Made by a program: the position numbers and the translations under genes. Shown here piece after piece: positions 1-12,500 of a DNA stretch of 64,000 nucleotides (its first letter is position 1; each line of letters begins with the position of its first letter). Origin of the DNA: Owenia fusiformis (lineage: Eukaryota; Annelida; Polychaeta; Sabellida; Oweniidae); assembly GCA_903813345.2 (NCBI GenBank), contig CAIIXF020000012.1:13066932-13130931 (forward strand). The letters run 5' to 3'. The notes under the pieces are model-generated. The model made no database searches. It worked only from the letters and a program-made list of their open reading frames with translations, and had not been told where the DNA came from.

Positions 1-1350
1 AAAGGCCACCATTTTCAAAATGGTTGCTCACTAGACAAGTTGTCATCAGCAGAAGTAATATGCTTTTAAGTAGCCACATATAAAATTTAAAAAAAATCGC
101 CCACGCATACATGTAAATACTGGCCATTTTTAAAATGGCCGCCTACTACCCAAAATGTCATAAGACAGTATGCAATCCTTACCAGTATTCACATATCAAA
201 TATGAACAAAATCGCTCTATTACTTTTTGAATTATTATAAAAAATGTAAAATAACACACATAAAAATGGTGGCCATTTTTCAAAATGGCCGACTACTCCC
301 TAAAGTTTTATTTGACAATGTGCCATGCTTAAGTATTCACATATCAAATATGAACAAAATCGCTCCAATACTTTTTGAGTTATAGTAAAAATGTAAAAAT
401 GACAGCCATTTTTTAAAATGGCCACCTATTACGCGAAGTGTCATGAGACAGTGTGCAAGGCTCATAAGTATTCACATATCAAATATGAACAAAATCGCTC
501 TACTACTACTCAAGTTAGAGTAAAAAACGTAAAAAATTTCAAAATGGCCGCCTACTACCCAAAGTGTCATTAGACAGTGTGCCATGCTTATAGTATTCAC
601 ATATAAAATATGAACAAAATCGCTCTACTACTTTTTGAGTTATAGTAAAAAATGTAAAATAACACGTAAAAATGGCGGCCATTTTTCAATATGGCCGCCT
701 ACTACCCAAAATGCCATTAGACATTGGGCCATGCTTAAAGTATTCACATACCAAATATGAACAAAATTGCTCCACTACTTTTTGACTTACAGTAAAAAAT
801 GTTAAATAACACACGTAAAAATGGCGGCCATTTTTCAAAATGGCCGCCTACTACCAAAAATGTCATCAGACATTGTGCCATGCTTAAAGTATTCACATAC
901 CAAATATGAACAAAATCGCTCCACTACTTTTCAAGTTACAGCAAAAATCGTAAAAAGACGTGCAAAGGCAGCCATTTTTCAAGATGGCTGCCAGGTATTT
1001 CTTCTGTATTTACATTTCTAGCTTAATCAATGTCCTATATAACTTTTTTTACATTTAAAACATATTGCTATTACAGTTTTATATGCAGTACCTAAATTAC
1101 TGTAAAATCGGCACTAAAATGGCCGCCATTTTTAAATGAGCGGCCATTTTGAAAATCGGTTTTCGAGCAGAACTTCTACCCCCATTGGGTATATGTGTAC
1201 AAAATATGAACAAAATCGGGCTAACGGTATTTGAGTTATTGCCCGGACGGACGGACAGACGGACGGACGGACGTACGTACGGACGGACGGACGGACGGAC
1301 GGAGGCGTTCCCTATATCCCTCCGAACTTCGTTCGATGGGATAATTAAAG
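1..1350 (+). repeat. (GGAC)n-tailed dispersed element, copy 1
   Basis: Units of about 125-150 bp recur, each with ATTCACATA(T/C)CAAATATGAACAAAATCGCT and a near-palindromic GGCGGCCATTTT...AAAATGGCCGCC. The element ends with GCCCGGAC, a (GGAC)n run at 1233-1301, and a small hairpin TATCCCTCC/GAAC-TTC-GTTC/GATGGGATA near 1313-1342. The same layout recurs at 9987-11348. This copy starts at or before base 1. Confidence 0.8.
1233..1301 (+). repeat. (GGAC)n tetranucleotide microsatellite
   Basis: Tandem GGAC with a few variants (GTAC, GACA), forming the tail of the dispersed element. Confidence 0.9.
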
Positions 1351-1743
1351 CATTTTAAACTGCCATCACCTGACTCTCCCTCCTTTAACTTGAATTTGAG
1401 CATTTTTACGGATCCTTGGTCGGCAGACATCGCCGCCATCGTGACAAAAGTCAACAACACCAACAACTGCATAGCCATTTTGAACTTTGAAAACCTAAAT
1501 ATATAGTTTGACACATTTTAGAGGCAGTGGTAGATCTGGAAGCTAACAAGTAGGGGGTCACATTTCAAGTCAGAAAAAAAGTCGGCCCAAATTTTGAAAA
1601 TTTAGGCCAATTTTGAAACTTTGGCTTAAAATTGAAAAATAAGGCCCAAAAGGCCAAGTAATGACTACTAAAAAACCAATCATCGAGGCCCTACAAAATG
1701 TTTGGCCTAAAAAATTTATAAGTGCACATTGTAAACCTAAATA

Positions 1744-2548
1744 CAGGGTGTCCCAAAAAAAGGAAACCAGCAATAGATTGCTTATTTCTCAAATATGAAT
1801 AATGATAGGAAAATTTCACAGCTATCATCTGATAGCTTATGATGTCCTCTTTCTTATGATACCAAAGTTGTCTATTTTCCTTCACGGATGACTGAGTTAT
1901 AAGGGATTTAAGTGACCATGTCAGAAATGAGTTTGTACCACTTTCAGCCAAGTCAATTTCACCATCATAACAAAGTGATAAGTAACAACAAACATCAGGA
2001 TATCACTCTTTTACTCATTTATTCCAATTAAAATTACACATACATATGTATCATATTTAACATCCCTTTTAAAACCCAATGTCCATTCAAAGTTGTTTTA
2101 ACCCCAGTGTCATCATCAGGGATGCATTACGTGCGATGAGATCAAGGGCAGACATTTGCATTGAAAGGAATGGGGGTCATGTTGAAGGACACTGGGGTTA
2201 AAACAACTTTGAATGGACATTGGGATTTAAAAGGGGTGTTAAATATGATATGTGTAATTTTAATTGGAATAAATGAGTAAAAGAGTGATATCCTGATGTT
2301 TGTTGTTACTTATCACTTTGTTATGATAGTGAAATTGACTTGGCTGAAAGTGGTACAAACTCATTTCTGACATGGTCACTTAAATCCCTTATAACTCAGC
2401 CATCCGTGAAGGAAAATAGACAACTTTGGTATCATAAGAAAGAGGACATCATAACCTATCAGATGGTAGCTGTGAAATTTTCCTATTATTATTCATATTT
2501 GAGAAAAAAGCAATCTATTGCTGATTTCCTTTTTTTGGGGACACACTG
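1744..2548. mobile_element. Fold-back DNA element with TA flanks (CAGGGTGTCCC ends)
   Basis: Arms of about 370 bp (1744-2113 and 2188-2548) are nearly exact reverse complements around a loop of about 75 bp. Ends read TA-CAGGGTGTCCCAAAAA and TTTTTTGGGGACACACTG-TA, so a TA target duplication typical of Tc1/mariner insertion is visible. No transposase; non-autonomous. Confidence 0.85.
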
Positions 2549-3417
2549 TATATGATTAAGAAAAAATTAAGAATATATTATGATTAAGAATTGACCAATA
2601 TCATCATGCGCAGGAGCAACGATTTGACATTAACAAGTCTTCAGCTTCAGTCTATTCGAAAAATCAAACTTGAAAACGACGTGTTAAGTTTGAATTAAAA
2701 CAATTAAGATAGATCCAATGAATTGTAGCACTCAATAATAAGGAAATATTACACAAACTTTCTTGTTGAAAAATACCTACTTTTGCTTGATGACTGCAGA
2801 ATTTATATGACAATTCATTGAAAAATTCTAAAGCTTCTAAAGCTTTTCTCTTGCACGGTTAAATACGATATTTGCCTGCCATTCAAAATGACAGCCCCCA
2901 GTAAGGTTATTTGTTTCATTTTTGTCAACTCCACAAAATGTGTAGCAAAACGTACATCTAAAAGTAGCTATAGTCAATAGGCCCTTGCATTGTTGACATA
3001 TATAATTTTAATTTACATTAATTCCCCCTAACCATTATAGTATAGGTCATTTTGGATATGTATATTTGGAAAGGTGAAGGATATTTATCTAAAACAACGT
3101 TTTCATATGCTGCCTCCAATCTTATCTCCATTGCATATACATAAGACTTTAATGCCTGTTTTAAAAGAATATTCCTCACTGAATTAAACAGCCTCTTCAA
3201 GAATGTAGCCATTGGTCAAAATAAAAGTGCATGCAGTGAAATAAAAAGTTCTGCATTATAACGTGGCACGTGTTTTAGAAAGTAGACGACAGAAGTGATT
3301 AAACAAATGAGGGAACATGAATCAAAATTACTCTTTTTACCTGGAAATAACCTTCAAAACCTTTTATAATTACTGTAAGCACCATCCCCAATAATTAAAG
3401 ATGACATATAAAATATA
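2549..3417. other. Intergenic, no gene seen
   Basis: AT-rich sequence between two fold-back elements. Its open frames are short and show no recognisable protein. Confidence 0.6.
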
Positions 3418-3419
3418 TA

Positions 3420-4522
3420 CAGGGTGGTCCAAAAAAATTGGAACATTTGTTAATTGAACGCAAAACCTTTATTTTTCTTCTAAAATGTACCAAACTTTTA
3501 CTGAGCACAGTTCAATCACTTATTTATCTGATGTAAAGTTTATAGGTGAAAACCACAAAGTTAATGCATTAAACTAGTCAATGTTTGATAGGACCCCCTT
3601 TTCTTAAATATACACTTGTCAATTCCGCGGCTACTTTTTCAAGTATTATTTATTTCAAAGCTTTAATGCACATGTTAATTGCTATAAATATTTTATAAAA
3701 TCATATTCAGTTGACAAAGAGTATTTTCATCTGAGGTTTGCCAGAAAAATATTGTGTAAACTTAAACTTAAACAATACCCAAAATGATCATTTTCATTTT
3801 AGAGTAGGGAAAAAGGAACATGTCAGAGGTTAGCGAGTGCATAACCCTAACAGCTACTCAAGTGTCAAAAGAATTGTTCCCACTTTTCAGTAAAGGCAAA
3901 ACTGACCAATGGCCAGTTATTCACATTAAAAACCAATGCTAAGCACACATACAGTGTATAATATACATATAATATACCATTTGTGTTCTCTATATGATAT
4001 TGATAGACATATTGATATATCCAATGTATATCATTCATATCAGAACAATTAAGGGACGGGGGCTTCATTTACCAGTCAAATCAGACTGCCCTGGCCTCTT
4101 TCTGGAGAATATTCAATCAGTAATATACCCAACAATAGCCATCAAAATATGCTTGATACTCATGAATTTGGGTAAAAAATGTTAAATATGTTACTAGATT
4201 TGATCTTCCAAGGCAAACAAATAGGAAGTTTGATCAAGCTGAAATTTTTAATTGAGATGGCTTGGACAAAACAAACGAACAGCAAACTAATTGAATATTT
4301 ACAAATCTGAGCCCCGGGCTTCAACTTGTAAGTCAGGAGAAGAGGGGTCATATCAAATATCGACTAGTTTAATGCATTAACTTTGAGATTTTCGCCTATA
4401 AACTTTACATCAGATAAATAAGTGACTGAACTATACTCAGTAAAAGTTTGGTACATTTTAGAAGAAAAATAAAGGTTTTGCGTTCAATTAACAAATGTTC
4501 CAATTTTTTTTGGACCACCCTG
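3420..4522. mobile_element. Fold-back DNA element with TA flanks (CAGGGTGGTCC ends)
   Basis: Inverted arms of about 190 bp begin TA-CAGGGTGGTCCAAAAAAATT and end AATTTTTTTTGGACCACCCTG-TA. The arms share ACTTTACATCAGATAAATAAGT on opposite strands. The interior (about 3610-4330) has no coding capacity. Its ends resemble the element starting at 63288. Non-autonomous Tc1/mariner-type. Confidence 0.85.
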
Positions 4523-4524
4523 TA

Positions 4525-6036
4525 TGTAGCAATAATATCAGTGAATAGACTTGAAATTAAAATAAATTGTTATTTGTGTTATCTTTTTATGTTCAGCACA
4601 ATGATATTTTCATCATATTCATGCCTATTCATTTAAGTTATTGGATGTTATTCCGGAACAACTTTTCACAATGTTTTCATGTATTGATTATTGTTAACAT
4701 ATTTATTAGATCATTTTCAATAAATATTTAAAATCTCGTTGTTTATTGCTAAATTTCATAATTGGTGTTCGCACAACTACAATATGTTGCAAAGTACTGT
4801 TCAATTCGTTTTCTATTGTACAGTCAATTGGCGTCTCCATTGACTTTCAAGACGCAGTAAGTGTTAAACTTGCAGATACTTTGTCTGGTAATAACAACGA
4901 TATTGCATTTTAGCACCAACTTTAACGCATTTATGGTTATGTCAAGGCCCGGGGACCATTGATAGGTAAATATGGAAGCCCTGGAGTAAATTAGAAGGAA
5001 TGAGATATCTATCCCTTGCTCAGATCATACCTTCTTTCAGAAGTTTTACAGAGCGTATGTTCGTACAGGGGTTAGGGGTTCTTAATAAACGCCGTGGTGT
5101 ATATAGTTAAAATAAATCTACCAAACAAAAACAAGACATCAGAATTCTTAATATTTCTAAATCTAATTATTTCTGATTAATTTTTTAAATAATATTTTGT
5201 ACACTTATAAGTGACATGTACAAACGCAACATGTTTTATTATTGGTGGCAGCATGATTCACTTTAGCGTTCTCAAGCACACTTTATCTCTAATTTAGTAC
5301 AGTGTTGATGTTTGAAAGTAAATATCATTCATTTTCAGGTTGGCCTATCATTGGAGAGGTTAAGCTAACGATGTTTTTCACAACGTAACCGTGAACGCAA
5401 AGTGCAAAAATTAACAAAGGAATGTATCGAGCGCTCATAGTTTTATGCGCGCTTAGTCTACTTCAGATACTCTTTCAGCTTCAGAGTTTCGGGTTTAGAA
5501 CGGGAGATTTGAATATTTGACGTTGGGTCAACGGGAACCATTTTACTCGTGTCTATTGAACACTATGCTGTCAATTTTGATTTCGATGTACAGTTGAATT
5601 CTTGCTGAACACGATGATGTATGTCATGCATGATTTAGCGCCAAAAATCTTACGAAACGACCTCGTTTAAAATATGTATTAGAAAACCAGCTATAAAACC
5701 GCATCAATGACATACTATAGAATCATTACACGCTATGGTGTAGTCTAAACAAACACAGGATTTGAACGGCTATTTATATGAGAAGGCTACATGAATTTGT
5801 ATATGGTCGAGTGATACGTACAGGTTCAGTTTCGATTATATATGCAAAGCTTAACCTCTCCACCGAATCTCGTTTCGCCCCTATACGTAGTTGGGGTAAG
5901 TTTTGCCAAGAGGCGTGGTCACATTGGCCTCTGACTGCCAGTCTATTCTCTGGCACATTTTATTTAGTACCCCGGTTTAGTACAGTGTCACTTATTTTCA
6001 TGTACGACATGCTGTGGCTTCATCATATTTTGCCAT
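4525..6036. other. Intergenic, no gene seen
   Basis: No convincing exon. A 14-base inverted match (GGAGAGGTTAAGCT) occurs near 5352 and 5848. The opposed 60-108 aa frames at about 5774-6104 overlap each other and look like chance. Confidence 0.5.
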
Positions 6037-6046
6037 TTTATTTATT
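6037..6046 (-). terminator. Candidate RBM19 poly(A) signal
   Basis: Two overlapping AATAAA hexamers read on the minus strand, about 340 nt past the RBM19 stop. Position and orientation fit; no other support. Confidence 0.45.
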
Positions 6047-6385
6047 ATTCAGGGCTGGTCAGTTTCAGTTCTTCCATGAGAGCAGACTTTTTCAGTTTTT
6101 TTGAGGTTGGAGCTGAAATATATAAAGATATAAACAATATTAGTTAGTTCCTATTAATTGCTCATAAAATCAACAATAAAAAAATCATTTCCGCAAAAAA
6201 TGTTTTTGCAGTTTTGCAGCTCTCTGGCACATTGAGTTAGAATGTTGTATGAACTTAAAAGTCACATGATTACCATAAACAAACTTGGTTTAATACAAAG
6301 AATACCAAGCCATTTTGCCCCAAAAATTAAACAACATATTTTAAAAAATTTCTATTGTTTACACTAAATATTATATGAAATTCAG

Positions 6386-6520
6386 TTAATTACCTCCTTC
6401 AATAAAGTGATCTGCAGTTTTCTTGCGAAGTTGATCTACCGATTCCTCTGTGTCCGCCCATTCTAGCACGAGCCTGCGTCCGTACAAATGTGTACTGTGG
6501 CACATGGCTGTAAACGCTCT
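6386..6520 (-). CDS. RBM19: RBM19 exon 18 (end of RRM6, stop codon)
   Basis: 135 nt including the stop: RAFTAMCHSTHLYGRRLVLE, WADTEESVDQLRKKTADHF, then IEGGN and TAA. It completes RRM6 and the LRRKTAAHF-like tail. Human RBM19 has about 30 further residues (basic, then acidic). Here the frame closes just after HF unless the weak site GGAG|GTAATT is used to reach another exon; I did not find one down to 5000. The coding part is secure, the terminus less so. Confidence 0.82.
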   Translation of the reverse strand, partial: RAFTAMCHSTHLYGRRLVLEWADTEESVDQLRKKTADHFIEGGN

Positions 6521-9500
6521 CTGAAATAGAAAAACAGAAAGCATTTAAGAAATTATCAAATCTTAATTAAGATACATTAACACGCGAAATGCCACCACTT
6601 GCCATTTGTTACAGACACCAACCACCGAGCGCCAGTGAGTCCACAAAAAAAGTTGGAGACTAACAATATGTCACCACTTCTGGATGTGACAACAATATGT
6701 CACCACTTCTGAAGGTGACATAAAAATTAAGCAATAAAGTTCCGTGAAAGATAATATATAGTACCCTGGGCTCACTTGACTTGAAATTCTATACTTTTTA
6801 ATTACATAGCAAACCTTGTGTCATCATATTTCATCTCCACTAAAGTCAAACCTAGGACGTCAAGTTTGCATTGTAATAAAGGTATATATTAAGTACATAT
6901 ATACAAGTACATTTTACGCCTGTCTAAATATAGGCTAAGTATAATTTTAAAAGGACCTGCATACCTTAGCATCTTGTTTTGTAAGGAAGTCCACAAATCC
7001 AAATCCTCTGTGAGTACCTGTTCCACCCACCTTCTTAGGAAGCCGCACTGTCTTCAGCTCACCGAACACCCTGTAATGATAAAATATATTTTTACAAATA
7101 ATATTTGCCCATTTTTACTTTTACTGGAATGAAAGATTAACATCTCATATTTTCTGTGTTTGTGTGTCTTCAAAGTAGCAGTTCAAACACCCAACTCACA
7201 ACTAAAGTCATCCGTAGATTCTATTTGTATGTATTTATATCTATCTTTCGCTTACTTGAACAATTCTTTAACTAAACTCAAAACTAAAGTCATCCCTAGA
7301 TTCTATTTGTATGTATTTATATCTATCTTTCACTTACTTGAACAATTCTTTAACTTCCTTCACAGTAGCTTGAAATGGAATATTCCTGATAAGTATCTTA
7401 GATGTTAATTGCTTCTTCACCTCTTGTTTCTTCTTGGGTCCTTTGTCACTGGCACTCCTTTGAAGACAAGTTACTTATAAGAGTAATGTAATGTTAAAAG
7501 AATCCTACTAAAATACATTCAAACCTTATTTTCATATTAACCCTTCAAACGGTAAGGTTAAGGAGAATTACACCAATTGTTAGGGCAGATCTGTAACTTT
7601 AACCAGCTCTAACTTTCCTCCTAGGGGGTTAGAGTCGCATTTTTTTGCTAAAATCTGCCTCATTCAAATCTAAGAAAAGCCAGGAAGTTTCAGGTAAAAA
7701 TACTAATTATGAAAAAAGTCATCAAAAATCCTGCCCCCTCCAAACAGTTTAAGAGTTAAATTGAAATATTATCACTTCGGTGAGTGTGTACATCCACCAA
7801 AAGCTGGAATACTTGTGGACAAACTAGCCCATTTTGGCATTAAAACTGTTGCATAAAATTGAATACGAAGTAAGAAACACCTACACAGTTGCACGATTTG
7901 ATATCTTCAATTCCAAGGCATGTTCATCTAATTTTACATGTTGTAATTTCTTCAGTGACTTATCAGCAGATGCCTTAGTCTTGTACTCAACAAATCCATA
8001 GCCCATGGACAGGAATTTACCTGAAAGCAATTTTGAAATAATCATTATGTTCATTATGCAGACACATACATGTATGTTTCATGTATTAACTACCATTTTG
8101 TCCTTCCATCAAAATAATTTTAATCAAAACTAATATTTTTGCCATGATATATGTTATTTTAATAATTAAAAAGTCAATTTTTGAGCAATTACTTCAAGAT
8201 GCAATTTTGAAGAAATGAAATGAGGAATTGATAATGTCCCTCAGAAAGACTAATCATGACCTCTCAGGATGCATCAAGGGTCAGGGTTGGATCATCATTG
8301 GGGCAAAAAGGGAAAGTAGGCAAATTCAATCATTTAACACATTGAAATAGAGATGACAGAAGTATATATCGTGTGTCATGTCTTCATCCAACAATGATTC
8401 TCCAGTTGATCTTAAATGTATGTAAATAAACTAAAATCCAATTTTTTGGTGAATGAATGTTGTTGATGTTAAAAAAACCTATGATGTCACAAGTAAATCT
8501 CATCACGCAAGTGTGACTTTTTAGGATGAAAGATGGCAATATCTTGCATGGGGTAAAGATGTATCTTTGTTAGCCATGAGAAATTATCTTATATCATACC
8601 TGGATTTTTCATATCCTTCTTCTTTGCAATTTTTACACCTTTTACAGGTCCACACTTCTCAAACACCTGAATAAACATAAATACATGGAGTGACCCATCT
8701 TCATAATTTTAACAAATGATTTACATAATAGACAAAAAAGCAGATTGAACATTACACATTTCAATATCTATTTCGAAAAGGACATATCAACCTGGGTTCA
8801 CACCATAAACAAGTCATAATTTTTCACAAATTCTTTTTGTTTGAGAATACTTTTTAAATCATGTCATCCCAAGAGAATTCTTGCACTAAGCCATTGTGAG
8901 ACAAAAATTTGTCACTCAGTGAATAAAAAAGCGAAGTAAAAACTTGATATGTATCCAACATTATACCTCTTTAAGGTCCACTTCCTTTGTATCAAAATTC
9001 AAGTTTTTAACAAACACTACACTTCCAGGTTCTGTCTCTGGTTCAGAGTCACTGGACTCTTCTTCTTTACTCTCCTAGAAAACATATATATGACATAGAC
9101 ATGCATGAGATATAAATATAAATATAGGATATAAACATACATATGGGTTATAGAACATACATAAGGAACAATTAATAAAACAACAAATAGACCTTTCCAA
9201 TAAATCCTGCCACCTTTTTGTAGATGAAAGAAGCTATGATATATTGGCTAGACTGATGATGTCATTGGTTGTTGGCAGCAGTCTATCCAAGCAAAAATTT
9301 GGTGTTAACTTATTGCTAAGCTTGAAAATGAACAACCTATGACATCACCAATATTTAGCCAACATATCATAGGTGTGATGTATCGGGTGGCATGATTTGC
9401 TGGAAAGGTCTATTAGAAAAGAAAACCAAGAACATAATGAAAGATAAATCTTGTATTGTAAGTAAAATGGCATCCCTCAGAATAAATTCTCTCTCAAAGT

Positions 9501-12500
9501 ATACCAAAGCATGGGGAGGGTCATTAATATCACCATGTTTCCTCCTATGATTAACATGTCGTCCATTATTTTATACTGAATATATGAATATAAATATTTT
9601 AAGTACCTTTTTGTCAGCCATTTCTTCATCTCTCATTTCAGTTTTCGATTCCTCCTTGACAGTCTCTTCTGCCTTTGGTTCCTTCTTGAGACTCTGTCCA
9701 AAAACATCTATGGGAGCCCATTCCAAGTACAGAGGGAGATGTTTAAACTGTAACCAAAGTATTATAATTCTTAGACAGTAATATTAACCATTATACCTTT
9801 GCCAAAAGTAAGGGTTTGCCTGAAACCATCGAAATAACTTGAAGCAGTAACCATAGCAAACACATCTATAGGGGAGGGGGATGCAGCTTTAACACAATTA
9901 CAAAATTGAGTCTGATACCTTGGCCTGGTGTGTGTATGTAGCCATATTCTATTGAAACCAGAACAATGGCAACGCCAAAGCGTAGCGAATCCCATCGAAC
10001 AGAAATGGCTGGCAATTTTACAAACGAAATATATAGCAAACATCATAAAACAACACACCAGAAAGGCCACCATTTTCAAGATGGTTGCTCACTAGCCAAG
10101 TTGTCATCAGAAGAAATAATATGCTTTTAAGTAGCCACCTATAAAATCTTTGAAAAATCGCATACATGTACTTGTAAAATAACACACATAAAAATGGTGG
10201 CCATTTTTCAAAATGGCTGACTACTCCCCAAAGTTTTATTAGACAATGTGCCATGCTTAAATTGTTCACATATCAAATATGAACAAAATCGCTCCACTAC
10301 TTTTCGAGTTATAGTAAAAAATGTAAAAATGACAGCCATTTTTATAAAATGGCCGCCTACTTTCTGAAGTGTCATGAGACAGTGTGCAAGGCTCATGAGT
10401 ATTCACATATCAAATATGAACAAAATCACTTCACTACTTTTCAAGTTATAGTAAAAAACGTAAAAATGGTGGCCATTTTTCAAAATGGCCACCTACTACC
10501 CAAAGTGTCATTAGACAGTGTGCCATAGTATTCACATATGAAATATGAAACATACCAAATATGAACAAAATCACTTCACTACTTTTCGAGTAAGAGTAAA
10601 ATACGTTAAAATGGCGGCCATTTTTCAAAAAAATTTTCAAAATGGCCGCATTCTACCAAAAGTGTCATAGGACGGTGTGCCATGCTTATAGTATTCACAT
10701 ACCAAATATGAACAAAATAGCTCCACTACTTTTCGAGTTATAGTAAAATACGTTAAAATGGCGGCCATTTTTCAAATTGGACGCCTTCTACCAAAAGTGC
10801 CTTTAGACAATGTGCAATGCTTATAGTATTCACATACCAAATATGAACAAAATCGCTCCACTTCTTTTCGAGTTATAGCAAAAATCGTGAAATAACGAGT
10901 AAAGGCCGCCATTTTTCAAGATGGCTGCCATGTGCTTCTTTAATGTCTACATTTGTAGCTTTATTAATGTCCTTCATAATTTTTTTACATTTAAAACATA
11001 TTGCTATTACAGTTTTACATATTGCACCTAAATAACTGTAAAATCGGCACTAAAATGGCCGCCATTTTGAATTGAGCGGCCATTTTTAAAAATCGGCTTT
11101 TGAGCAGAACTTCTACCTTCATAGGGCATGTGTGTATAAAATATGAACAAAATCGGGCAAACGGTATTTGAGTTATCGCCCGGACAGACAGACGTACGGA
11201 CGGACGGAGGCGTTCCCTATATCCCTCCGAACTTCGTTCGATGGTATTTGAGTTATCGCCCGGACAGACGGACGTACGGACGGACGTACGGACGGACGGA
11301 CGGATGGAGGCGTTCCCTTTATCCCTCCGAACTTCGTTCGATGGGATAATGAGTGTACCTTTGAATAGGCAAGGTTTGTAAAGCCAGCCCTAGCTTCAGA
11401 CGGCTCTAAATACTCTATAATAGCAGTAACACCAGAAGGGGGCAGCACTAGTTTTCCTATTGTGCCATATTTGGAAAACAGCTCTTGTATCTCATTGGCT
11501 TTGGTTCCTGCAGGTAAATTCTTTGCCAGTATTGTTGTTTTACTTCGTGCTGCAGCTGCCTATAAAATTGAATGTCAACAAAACATTTATTCTCTGTCTC
11601 ATTAAATCAACTTTAAAATTTTTTAATGCACAAACGTGTCTGTAAAAGGGTGTTTTCTAAAAGTTCACAGTTATGCCAGCAGAAGAGCCAACTTAGCCTA
11701 TTAAACACAGTTGAAGTCAAAACCGATTTAGGAATTCAAATTAATATCATAAAATATATATATGGATACACACCTTCAGAATTATTTATGCAACCATCCT
11801 GCCCCTAAATGACCAAAGATTAATCAAGACATGTTTTTCAAATTCTTTATCTTTATAGCATTCCCTTTTTTTAGATGAAGGCTTGAACATTAACCTCCAT
11901 CTTGAAGTAATGCTTAATTTCGGTTAAGCAGTTGTTTACCATATGAAGCTTTTAATATGTGATTCAAGGGGAGATTTCAATCAATTAAAGACCGAGAAAA
12001 AGTGTTCACATTGAAAGGTGTTTGGTTTAAAGGTGTTCAGATGTACAGGTTGTACTGTACATATATATAATAGGATTTACTTGTACTGATGCCCTTTTAG
12101 GGCCAAATGTATATCCAACATACAATTTTCATTAACAGTAAAAATAGCAATAAAGTAAAGAAAATAGGATTACATACTTCAAATGACATATAAAATATCA
12201 CTTTGATACAAGAAGCCTCTCTCTTCCAATCATTAGATAATTTATTATGTCAGCAGATATTTTTAATATGTTCCCCTCACTCGTCAATAGAAAAATTGTC
12301 TTTAGATAATTTATCATGTCAGCCGATTCTTTTAATATGTTCCCCTCACTCGTCAATAGAAAAATTGTCTTTTGGTGGTCATTCATGTTTTTAAAATTAC
12401 GACACAGGTTTTCAAGTTTTTCAATTATATTAGTTGTATTGGTGAAATATAGGAAAGCGAAAATGTGATGCTGTCACTTACCTGACTGAATGCATCCAGT

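Noticed and set aside
1691-2555. Two frames of 71-86 residues that are nearly identical on opposite strands
   Set aside because: They are the same sequence in the two arms of the fold-back element, with no recognisable protein.
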